Shown in pieces: positions 55,420 through 64,000 of a stretch of DNA of 64,000 nt. The translations under genes and the position numbers were made by a program. The notes beneath the pieces are model-generated. The model was not told where the DNA came from, searched no databases, and saw only the letters and a list, made by a program, of their open reading frames with translations. Positions within the stretch are counted from its first letter, which is position 1. Each line of letters starts with the position of its first letter. Source of the stretch: Dama dama (taxonomy: Eukaryota > Chordata > Mammalia > Artiodactyla > Cervidae); NCBI RefSeq assembly GCF_033118175.1, contig NC_083691.1, positions 16,651,001 through 16,715,000 on the forward strand, in the 5' to 3' direction.

Positions 55420-56211
55420 GTCTTCTTGGGTAGATATAAAGTTCAGAAGTCAAGGATGTCAGGCAGACTGTCTGGCCTCTGCCATGGTAACAGAGGAAGC
55501 ATCCATTCCAAGGGTTTAAAGGACGAAAGGTTTATGTCTTGCTCATCCTAGCTATTCATCTCAGGTCAGCTGGCATCTCTGGTCTATCTACAGGCTGTCA
55601 TATCTACCTTTATCTGTAATATTCTTAAAAGCCACAATAACAATAAAAGAAGACTGACAAAGTGAGCTCAACCCTTAAAGCTTATACCATTGATGCACGC
55701 CATTTTGCACCCTTCATTGGCTGAAAGAAGATATAGGACCACACTTGGATGGTAGAGAGACACCTTTCTCCGATTAGAATGGAAGCTGGATACTGATGGG
55801 GAAGGATACATCTACCAATAACATGATGACATTGAGGATACTGACTTTTTGGGGGGAATCTCACACACCTTGTGTGTTGCTTTAGCTTTTCATTTTTTTG
55901 GATAAGCTTTACAATAAAATCACAGGGTGGTGTTTGCATGTCCTAACACGTTATGGATGTTAAAAACAAATGACCAAAAGTTGATTTTCTTATTTTTATC
56001 CATCAACATTTCAGTCGCATTCCAGTTAAGAAGAAAGCTGGCAATAGATACTGATTGTCTTTATTAAACAGGGACTTCATGCCCATTCTGCTGGTGGTGG
56101 AATTTTTTTTTTTTTACTTCATTACATTACTGCCTGATAAGTTTGGCCTCCATCACTGGATTGGGCTTTGTAGTTGTCTGGCTATTTAACAAAATCTGTA
56201 GTTGAAAAACA
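55420..56211. other. Unique stretch, nothing recognised
   Basis: T12 at about 56104. The minus-strand frame at 55682-55939 lacks splice borders. Confidence 0.4.
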
Positions 56212-56427
56212 GGTTTCCCATATGGCTCAGTGGGTAAAGAATTGGCCTGCAATGCAGGAGATGTGCATTTGATCCCTGGGTTGGGAAGATCCTCTGAAGG
56301 AGGGCATGGCAACCCACTCCAGTATTCTTGCCTGGAGAGTCCCATGGTCAGAGGAGCCTGGTGGGCTACAGTCCATGGGGTCACAAAGAGTCAGACATGA
56401 CTGAAGTGACTGAGTATGTGCACATAC
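56212..56427 (+). mobile_element. Bov-tA SINE with likely target-site duplication
   Basis: Sense copy from GGTTTCCCATATGGCTCAG to GACTGAAGTGACTGAG plus a short spacer. Flanking TTGAAAAACA (56202) and TTGAAAAAGA (56428) differ at one position and are probably the duplicated target. Confidence 0.93.
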
Positions 56428-56839
56428 TTGAAAAAGATCCAGACAGCAAGGTCACAGGGTGCCTCTTCTGGTGTCTTTGGAAGCTTCTGTGGACAAGTTT
56501 TACCCGTACAGATCAAGAAGGAAAATGGTTTTCAGAAGGTTAACGTCTGTGTTGCCTGGTCTATGGACCAGATGAGATGGATGCAGTATTTTCCCATCTT
56601 TCCTCAGCTGAGAATTATGTACTGAAATATGAGTTAAGACAGAGCTGTACACCAACCCCCCACCCACTTCCCCTGGGACACATACCGTTTTGATCAGCAG
56701 TTGATCCTCTGGGTACCACATGCTTCTTTTATACTTGCATATTGAAAAGTCACCAATTTGAGCAGTGGTTATAATAGTCTACAGGATCATTATTAGGCTA
56801 CTTTTTTTTTCTACAATGATTGTGAGCCTATTCAATCTT
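56428..56839. other. Unique stretch, nothing recognised
   Basis: Overlapping short frames on both strands, none with exon borders. Confidence 0.4.
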
Positions 56840-57071
56840 ATTTTATTTATGTATTTGTTAAAGGCTGTGCTGGGTCTTCCTTGCTGTGTGGGGGCTTTCT
56901 CTAGTTCCAGTGAGCAGGGACTACTCTCTAGTTGTCATGCACTGGCTTCTTCTTGTGGTGGCTTCAGAGCATGGGCTTAGCTGCTCTGCGGCATGTGAAA
57001 TCTTCCCCGAGCAGGGATCGAACCCATGTTCTCTGCCTTGGCAGGCGGATTCTTAATCCCTGGACCACCAG
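56840..57071 (-). mobile_element. CHR-type SINE
   Basis: Antisense: CTGTGCTGGGTCTTCCTTGC, CTCTAGTTGTCATGCACTGGC, GAGCAGGGATCGAACCCATG and head TTCTTAATCCCTGGACCACCAGG. Confidence 0.85.
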
Positions 57072-57964
57072 GTGAGAAGAGGAGAGGACTGTTTTACACC
57101 AGGAATTTAGGACAGAGATGGTTGGAGATTTCAATCAACTCCTCCCCATCTCCCCCCAAAAAAATACTGATGAAAGAAGTAGACATAAAGTCAGCAAGAA
57201 TATGTCCATCTTCCTACACACCTGCTTTTGTGGGAGGAATTGTATGGAGATTCAGATTTTCTAGATCAAATGACCTTCACTTTTACTTTGGAGTAATTTG
57301 TTTCCTTGTCTGATTCCAATGAGTTGTGGAAGAAGAGTACGCAGAGAATGGATTTGGAACCAAGCCTCCGCAGAAGTGTGTGAGGCTCACTGGCCTGTGA
57401 ACTAGCCCAGGGGTTGCATTCTGTCCTCACACAAAGAACCTGTTGCTAATTAAAGATATAAGAAATACAGCTGGATAAGTAACTTCAGCCCAGATGGCGT
57501 TGCAAGAAGCCTCTGGTGAGGTTTGAGGCAGACAGTAATTCTGCATGATTTATCAGCCGGGTGGGGGTCTGGAATGATTGGCCCCATACACTCCAGGTGG
57601 AAATTATCTTCAAGGACTGGGGGCTCGGGGCCGGGTAGAGACAGCTCACTTGTCTTATAGAAGAATTTTGTTCCGTTCAGTAACCTTGGAATAGAGAGAT
57701 TATTACTCATTAAGCTTCATGGAGATGACTGTCTACCTTCCCTGTCTGTTTACAGGACTCAATCATCACATTAGTGTCCTTTAAGTCCTGCTGTGTAGAG
57801 AGCATTCATGTTAGATCTGTAGGCAATGCAGTAGTGGAGTATTGTCCAGAATGTGTTCCTCAGACCCTAAGTCCTTTAGTGAAATGGGGTGTAATGTATT
57901 AACAAGGGAAAAAGCTGTGTTTGTGGTCAAATAAAATCAGGAAGTACTGGTACAGCAATTAAGA
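57072..57964. other. Unique stretch, possible conserved element
   Basis: A minus-strand frame (57710-57450) reads protein-like (TKFFYKTSELSLPG) but has no adequate splice sites. GTTCCTCAGACCCTAAGTCC near 57850 recalls an old DNA transposon weakly. Confidence 0.3.
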
Positions 57965-58300
57965 CTTTTTAAAAAATGTTTTACTTATTTATTTTTAATT
58001 TTTGGCTGTGCTGGGTCTTTGTTACTGCACAATCTTTCTCTAGCTGTGGCAAGCAGAGGCTCCTCTCTAGTTGTGATGTGCGGATTTCTCACTGCGGTGG
58101 CTTCTCTCGTTGCCGCCACGGGCTCTAGAAGCGTGGGCTCAGTAGTCGTGGCTCCTGGGCTCTAGAGAACAGGCTCAGTAGTTGTGGCTCACGGGCTTTG
58201 TTGGTTCACCGCATGTGGGATCTTCGTGGACCAGGGATTGAACCTGAGTCCCCTGCATTGCAAGCTATACTCTTAACTACTGGACCACCAGAGAAGCCGC
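57965..58300 (-). mobile_element. CHR-type SINE, near full length
   Basis: Antisense: a T-rich tail, TTTTTGGCTGTGCTGGGTCTTTG, three related GGCTCAGTAG-type blocks, GCATGTGGGATCTTCGTGGACCAGGGATTGAACC and the head CTGGACCACCAGAGAAGCC. Confidence 0.9.
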
Positions 58301-58842
58301 AAGATATGTATATATATATATTTTAAGCTTAAAGTTGCAGAAGTTATCGGGGCTCGTAATGATTTAGGAAATAAAATGACTGTCCTGCCAACCTTGGATG
58401 AACTGACTTGTCACTGGACTCCCCCAAGGGTAGCTTTGGATCATGTCCAGTCACTTGGCAGAGAAAGAGGAATAGAACAGGCTACCTGTCCTCACCTTCG
58501 TCAGTACCTGGGACCTACAGCCTCTCTGGTTCAGCCAATGTGGGTTCACAATGGTGTGAGCTAAAACCTAGACAATTTGAGTGGTCTTTGTTGAGAAAAA
58601 TTGACAAAATTACTTGTATAAATACATCAGGAAAGCAGTTAGGAGTGCATACTTAGAATGAAAATATGCATCATAACAAATTGCTGGAACCTTAGAGATT
58701 TAGGTTCCAATCTTTGCGAGCTGCCTTCGGGCAGTGGGCCTGCTATGCTGACATGGAAATGCTTCCCATCGCAAATTGTCCACCACCTCACACAACTGAG
58801 AATATTACCAGCAACTCTGAGTGTTAATGGAGGGAAGAAGGG
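58301..58842. other. Unique stretch, nothing recognised
   Basis: Starts with a short (TA)n run at 58306-58322. The two overlapping plus frames (58376-58656) are unsupported. Confidence 0.4.
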
Positions 58843-59201
58843 TGTCTTAGCTTGGGCTGCTACAGCAATTTACTAGAGACTGGGCAGTTAATAAACGACA
58901 CACTTATTTCTTTCAGTTCTGGAGGTTAGGAATTTCAAAATCAAGGTGCCAGCAGATCTGGTGTCTGCTGAGAACCTGATTTCTGGTTCATAGGTGGCTG
59001 TCTTCTCTGTGTTCTCACAGGGAGTAAGGGGTGAAAGGAGGCTTTCTCAAGTGGTATTTACAAGACTCTGAGCCCATTCACAAAGGCTCCACGCTTGTGA
59101 CATAATCACCTCTCAAAGATCTCACCTCCTGATAGCAACTCCTTAGAGACCAGGTTTCAACATATGAATTTTAGAAGGAACCAAACATTCAGAACATGGC
59201 A
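58843..59201 (-). mobile_element. Ancient MaLR LTR (MST/MLT-like)
   Basis: Antisense order TGTCTTAGCTTGGGCTGCTAC, CAGTTCTGGAGGTTAGGAATTTC, CAAGGTGCCAGCAGATCTGGTGTCTGC, AATCACCTCTCAAAGATCTCACCTCC, AACATATGAATTTTAGAAGG and a terminal ACATGGCA. Both ends are recognisable. It is a solo LTR with no coding remnants. Confidence 0.72.
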
Positions 59202-59258
59202 GAGGAAAGAAAATTGAGGGGCCCTCAAGCTTCAACTGCTTCAAGCTAAATGTTCCTT

Positions 59259-59470
59259 GGGCTTTCCTGGTGACTTAGCAGTAAAGAACCCATCTGCCAA
59301 TGCAGGAGAGGTGAGTTTGATCCCTGGGTTGGGAAGATCCCCTGGAAAAGAAATGATAACCCACTCCAGTATTCTTACCTGGCAAATTGCATGGGCAGAG
59401 GAGCCTGGGGGCCTACAGTCCATGGGGTTGCAAAGAGTCGGACACAACTGAGCGATTGAATACCAACAAT
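59259..59470 (+). mobile_element. Bov-tA SINE
   Basis: Sense copy from GGGCTTTCCTGGTGAC to CACAACTGAGCGATTGAATACCAAC. It lies 57 bases after the end of the LTR. Confidence 0.94.
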
Positions 59471-60179
59471 AAGTGCCTCTTGGCCTCTTCCTCTGATATG
59501 TGTTTCTTTCCATAGGGCTGAGGACAGGACCCCAATTCCCATGTTACCAATGTAAGCACTATCATAATTTAGTAAATTTTTCCTTTTAAGTTTTCTAATA
59601 TCAAAAGATGAATTTTAAAACTTACTGAAATATATCTTTGTAACAGTTGTTAGCATATACTTTCTTTGAAATAAATCATAGCTAATTTTATTATAATTTT
59701 ACAAATCTCCTAGAAAAATATGGAAGCATATGCATCATTAAAAACTTGGTTCACCTCTACTCAGGCCATATTTGAATTTGGGGTTTAAATCCATGGGAAG
59801 TAATGGGCCAGTCTCCTCTGCACACTGTTTAGTGCACTGTGGCACTAAAGTGTTAAAAAAAGACTACAGAAGAGCTTGCTGTTGATCCAAGAATATATCA
59901 AACACATGTTATAGAGTTCTGGGATAAACAGAGTACTAATACTTGAGTTATACTCTGCTTAAACCAATCTGGTGTGAACTGACAACCAATCAGATGTCTC
60001 CAAAGAAAGTCAATGAGAACAGTTAAAGGAGACCTAGCATTGGGCTTCTGAGTGGAGATTAAAAGGACTAAATTCATGCCTTAGATGACTAGCAGATGGG
60101 CGCTCCTTTAACCCTGGGGACGGGAAGAGAACATTCAGAGAAGTATAACTGGGAAAGACCGAATAAAATTAAGCAAAGG
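59471..60179. other. Unique AT-rich stretch
   Basis: No exon or repeat recognised. A 15-16-base direct repeat (AGCAAAGGAAAATTG, AGCGAAGGAAAATTA) straddles its right edge at 60172-60201. Confidence 0.4.
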
Positions 60180-60305
60180 AAAATTGAGCGAAGGAAAATT
60201 AAAGCAATCTTAACAGTGAGGGCTATTAAGCCATTGAAAAGCCTCCCAAGGGAAGTGATGGAAACCTCCTCGCTTGAGTCATTTCAAAATCGACAAAGCA
60301 ATGGA
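60180..60305 (+). mobile_element. Ancient L3/CR1-like LINE fragment
   Basis: AACAGTGAGGGCTATTAAGCCATTGAAAAGCCTCCCAAGGGAAGTGATGGAAACCTCC matches the 3' end of CR1/L3 elements (GGGCAGTTAAACATTGGAA and CCAAGGGAGGTGGTGGA in the consensus). It is among the oldest repeats in the window. Confidence 0.55.
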
Positions 60306-60914
60306 AAACGTACTGCAGGGAGCAATCCTGTGCCGGCAGGGAGCGGACACCATGATTTAATAGCTCTTTTCTGTCTCTCATTTCCACGTTCTGTGAAATT
60401 GTATCGCAGTTAAGGAACAAGATATCTTTCACTCCGACACTGTGTTTACAGAGGCTTCAATCTGAGGCATGGAGTTGAAGAGAGAAAAAAAATGCACTTA
60501 AAAATTCTGTGTTTTCATTCTTTTTATGAACTTGGGTTTCAGACAGGGTGTAACATTGGGATTGAAGATGAACTTTGTGTTCCTTTGACTTAACGTGTAA
60601 GAACTTCTATAACTTTAATAAATGAATAATTCTAAAGTTCAGCTTGTATTTGTCCCCATGTGAAATGTAATATGAGACAAAGATTAATATTTTTTGGAAT
60701 TGCCCATGTCAGTGGGTATAACCAGGAAATAAGCATTAGTCAAAAACCAAGTTTAGCACAAAAGGAAAAGAAGAACACAATGAAGATATCAGTTTCTTCT
60801 TCGCACCTGAAAATCTAAAGATAGATATATTATTTAAAAAGGAGCTCTTTAATTTTATTGCTGGGTAATTCTTTCTGGGAAGAAAGCAAAGAACTAAAGA
60901 GCATACTCTTATGT
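60306..60914. other. Unique stretch, nothing recognised
   Basis: AT-rich from about 60480 with no element or exon seen. Confidence 0.4.
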
Positions 60915-61120
60915 ATGTGCATGTGAAGTCGCTTAGTCATGTCTGACTCTTTGTGACCCCAGTAACCTATCAGGCTCCTCCATCCGTTAAATTTTCCAGG
61001 CAAGAGTACTGGAGCGTGTTGCCATTTCCTTCTCCAAGGGATCTTCCTGATCCAGTGATGGAACCCAGGTCTCCCACATTGCAGGCAGATGCTTTATTGT
61101 CTGAGCCACCAAGGAAGCCC
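60915..61120 (-). mobile_element. Bov-tA SINE
   Basis: Antisense copy from TATGTGCATGTGAAGTCGC to GAGCCACCAAGGAAGCCC, about 30 bases from the sense BovB that follows. Confidence 0.93.
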
Positions 61121-61151
61121 CTTAAAGATGAAGGGGAAAGAGGAGATTGAA

Positions 61152-61865
61152 AAAGTTGGCTTAAAACTCAGCATTCAAAAAACTAAGATCATGGCATCCA
61201 GTCCCATTATTTCATGGCAGATAGATGGGGAAACAGTGGAAACAGTGACTGACTATCTTCTTGGGCTCCAAAATCACTGCAGATGGTGACTGAAGCCATG
61301 AAAAAAGATGCTTGCTCCTTGGAAGAAAGTTATGACCAACCTAGACAGTATATTAAAAAGCAGAGATATTACTTTGCCAACAAAGGCCTATCTAGTCAAA
61401 GCAATGGTTTTTCCAGTAGTCAGGTATGGATGTGAGAGTTGGACTATAAAGAAAGCTGAGCATCAAAGAATTGATGCTTTTGAGCTGTGGTGTTAGAGAA
61501 GACTCTTGAGAGTCCCTTGGACTGCAAGGAGATCAAACCAGTCAATCCTAAAGGAAATCAGTCCTGAATATTCATGGAAGTGTTCATTCACCAGTGAGTA
61601 TTCATTTACTGATGGGGAAGCTCCAATACTTTGGCCACCTCATGTGAAGAACTGGCTCATTGGAAAATACCTTGATGCTGGGAAAGATTGAAGGCAGGAG
61701 AAGAAGTGGGTTACAGAGAATGAGATGGTTGGATGGAATCACTGACTCAATGGACATGAGTTTGAGTAAGCTCTGGGACTTGGTGATGGACCAGGAAGCC
61801 TGGTGCGCGGCAATCCATGGGGTCACAAAGAGTCAGACACTACTGACTGACTGATGTGAACTGAA
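61152..61865 (+). mobile_element. BovB LINE 3' part, 5'-truncated
   Basis: Sense BovB from AAAGTTGGCTTAAAACTCAGC to CAGACACTACTGACTGACTG. Frames read KLSIQKTKIMASSP, ILKSRDITLPTKAYLVKAMV and LWDLVMDQEAWCA, the ORF2 C terminus in pieces. An extra 30 bases or so near 61580-61615, with a repeated GTATTCATT-like word, is a local expansion. Confidence 0.95.
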
Positions 61866-61954
61866 TTCTTGCTTAGAGACATTAGAGCTGATCTTACAGG
61901 CCAAGAGAATATTATAGAAGGAAACCAACATATGACCCATACATTGAAAACATA

Positions 61955-62540
61955 TAGGGTTATCATTACCATCTTTTTAAATTCCATATATATGTGTTAG
62001 TATACTGTATTGGTCTTTATCTTTCTGGCTTACATTACTCTGTATAACGGGCTCCAGTTTCATCCATCTCATTAGAACTGATTCAAATGAATTCTTTTTA
62101 AAGTCTGAGTAATATTCCATAGTGTATACGTACCACAGCTTTCTTATATGCAGAATAGAAAAAGAGACACAGATGTACAGAACAGACTTTTAGACTCTGT
62201 GGGAGAAGGCAAGGGTGGAATGTTCAGAGAGAACAGCATTGAAACAAGTATACTATCAAGGATGAAACAGATCACCAGCCCAGGATGGATGCATGAGACA
62301 AGTGCTCCGGCCTGGTGCACTGGGAAGACCCAAAGGAATTGGGTGGAGAGGGAGGTGGGAGGGGGGACTGGGATGGGGAACACATGTAACTCCATGGCTG
62401 ATTCATGTCAATGTATGACAAAACCCACCGCAATGTTGTGAAGTAATTAGCCTCCAACTAATAAAAATAAATGAAAAAAAAAATAAAAATAAATAAAAAT
62501 TAAAAAAAAGAAAGGCAAAAAAAAAAAAAATGGAAAAAAA
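61955..62540 (+). mobile_element. Young ruminant L1 with 5' inversion
   Basis: From 61955 to about 62147 the L1 is antisense: GGGTTATCATTACCATC, GGGCTCCAGTTTCATCCATC and TACCACAGCTTTCTTAT. From about 62148 it is sense: AAAAGAGACACAGATGTACAG, GACTCTGTGGGAGAAGG, CTGGTGCACTGGGAAGACCC and TAATTAGCCTCCAAC, with an A-rich tail to about 62540. The two halves are adjacent in the L1 consensus. Flanking GAAAACATA (61946-61954 and 62541-62549) is the likely target-site duplication, so the whole is one twin-primed insertion. Confidence 0.9.
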
Positions 62541-62549
62541 GAAAACATA

Positions 62550-63750
62550 AACAAACTTCATTAAAATCAGTATTTGGTTTTATCTTTAAAACATTTACTT
62601 GGTGTGATTCCTAATCAAGGGTAAATTATTATGTCTTTTTAATTTTTACCTTGAACTATCATATTACTGATTACTTACTGTGTTCCAGACATGCCAAGCC
62701 ATAATTCTTTCATTCAACAGTATTGAATTCCTATGCTGTCCTAAACATGGCACCATGAGAATTTTTTAAGCAAACTTTCTATTTGAGTGATTTCTGATTT
62801 GCAGGTTCACAGAAGTAGGACAGAGAATGCCCCTACATTCTTCATCCAGTTTCTCTCTCCCTTAATGTTATCCTCTTACATTACTGTGTTCTGCTTGTCT
62901 GGTCTGTGAGTCTCTCAGATCGTCTTGGTTTTGATGACCTTGATGGTTTTAAGGCATCCTCACCAGGTGTTTTACAGAATGTGGGTGAGTTTTTAACTTA
63001 ATAGACTTCTTTTTTAAAAGAATAGGACATGGGCAACGAGCCCTTCTTGTCGCATATTATTTAGGTACCTGACCTCCTCATAGCATCAGTGCCATATCTA
63101 GCAGATCCTCTGGTGAAGGAGTGATGGCCAGTTCTTCCAGGGAAAATTGTTATTTTTCCTCTTCATTCTCCACACTGTGGAATGAGTCGCAAAACTCAGA
63201 GCACTCTCAGCATGGTGGGAGGTAGATTACCTGGACCTTCTAAGGGGGAAAGTGTCTATATGTGTTTGAGGTTTTGTGTAAGGGAGATTTTTCCTCCTTG
63301 CCTTCATTTACTTGTATATTCAACCACTTATTTATATGACTATGGATGTATTTTACCCTGTGGATGATAATCAATTGTTACCTTATTTATATTGTTGCTC
63401 AAGTAGTTCTGGCCATTGGTAACTCTTTCAGGTTGGCTCCTGTGTTCCCTTTTTTGAAAAAAGCTATATTCCATTTATAGCTACTATAATATACTGACTA
63501 TATTCCTTGATTTGTATAATATATTCATGAAACTTATTTATTTTATACTCGGTATTTTGTACATCTTAATCTCCTACCCCTGTTCCTGTGTACATTTGGT
63601 ATGTCCCCATCACTTCATTTTTTTTTTTTTTTTTAACATTTCCTTACTTTCTGGAATGATAAGATGCTCCAGGTTCATCATATATATTCCCCATCACTGT
63701 TCTGGAACCAGACATTTCTCCAAGGAGCCCTGGTGTATTTTCTAGGAGAC
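62550..63750. other. Unique AT-rich stretch
   Basis: A T16 run lies at about 63619-63634. Part of 62770-62900 (TGATTTGCAGGTTCACAGAAGTAGG) may be an old L1 relic. I see no exon. Confidence 0.35.
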
Positions 63751-64000
63751 TGTTGTTATTGTTGTTCAGTTACTAAGTCGTGTCTGACTCTTTGAAACCC
63801 CATGGACTGCACCTTGCCAGGCTTCCCTATCCTCCACTATCTCCCAGAGTTTGCTCAAGCTCATGTCCATTGAGTTGGTGATGCCATCTAACCATCTCAT
63901 CCTCTGCCACCCCTTCTCCTTCTGCCCTCAATCCTTCCCAACATCAGGGTCTTTTCCAATGAGTCAGTTCTTTGCATCAGGAGGCCAAAGTATTGGAGTT
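63751..64000 (-). mobile_element. BovB LINE 3' end, cut by window edge
   Basis: Antisense BovB starting TGTTGTTATTGTTGTTCAGTTACTAAG and running off the right end at GGCCAAAGTATTGGAGTT. Its full length is unknown. Confidence 0.93.

Noticed and set aside
57450..57710. 86-codon minus-strand frame that reads protein-like
   Set aside because: No acceptable acceptor or donor brackets it, and only a GTGAGC-like motif lies inside. Kept only as a note.

Overview
This window is nuclear DNA from a ruminant (cattle, sheep, goat, deer or a close relative). It is dense with BovB (RTE-type) LINE pieces, Bov-tA SINEs (a tRNA-Glu-like head fused to a BovB-derived tail), CHR-type tRNA SINEs and an L1 3' end of ruminant type. 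Older mammalian repeats lie underneath: MIR, L1M/HAL1-like, MaLR-type LTRs, hAT and L3/CR1-like fragments. I saw no bacterial, plasmid or phage features and no CRISPR array. The exact species cannot be read from the sequence.

The window reads as a large intron or a gene-poor interval. Nearly every open frame of 60 codons or more is a relic of a transposon, a shadow of a tandem repeat or chance. The exceptions are three short minus-strand segments that look like exons: 41600-41806, 12090-12150 and 8393-8535. The first and last have coding-like codon use and good donor sites, and their reading phases fit each other directly. I cannot name the gene.

Layout. 1-1500 holds a BovB edge, a CHR SINE and a MaLR LTR. 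1504-1996 is a GT/ACATGG array, and 2497-2704 is a 105-bp tandem duplication. 4.5-11.1 kb has SINEs, BovB pieces, a candidate exon and an L1 fragment split by a hAT element and a SINE. 11.1-15.1 kb is mostly unique. 15.1-17.0 kb is a 1.9-kb BovB, followed by a MIR and a 2.5-kb GT-rich array (17590-20121). 20-41 kb mixes L1 3' ends, BovB, SINEs and unique DNA. 41.6 kb holds the best candidate exon. 44-53 kb has two MaLR-type LTRs (one split by a SINE), an L1/HAL1 relic and SINEs. 53.3-55.4 kb is the longest BovB here. 56-64 kb has CHR SINEs, a third LTR, a CR1-like relic, a young L1 with a 5' inversion, and a BovB that runs off the end.

The most useful observations are the candidate exons, the internal structure of the GT array, two L1 copies with the inverted/sense structure of twin priming, and several insertions with readable target-site duplications (TSDs). 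I found no convincing undescribed functional system. Repeat names come from remembered consensus sequences and were not checked by a search, so boundaries are accurate to roughly 5-20 bases.
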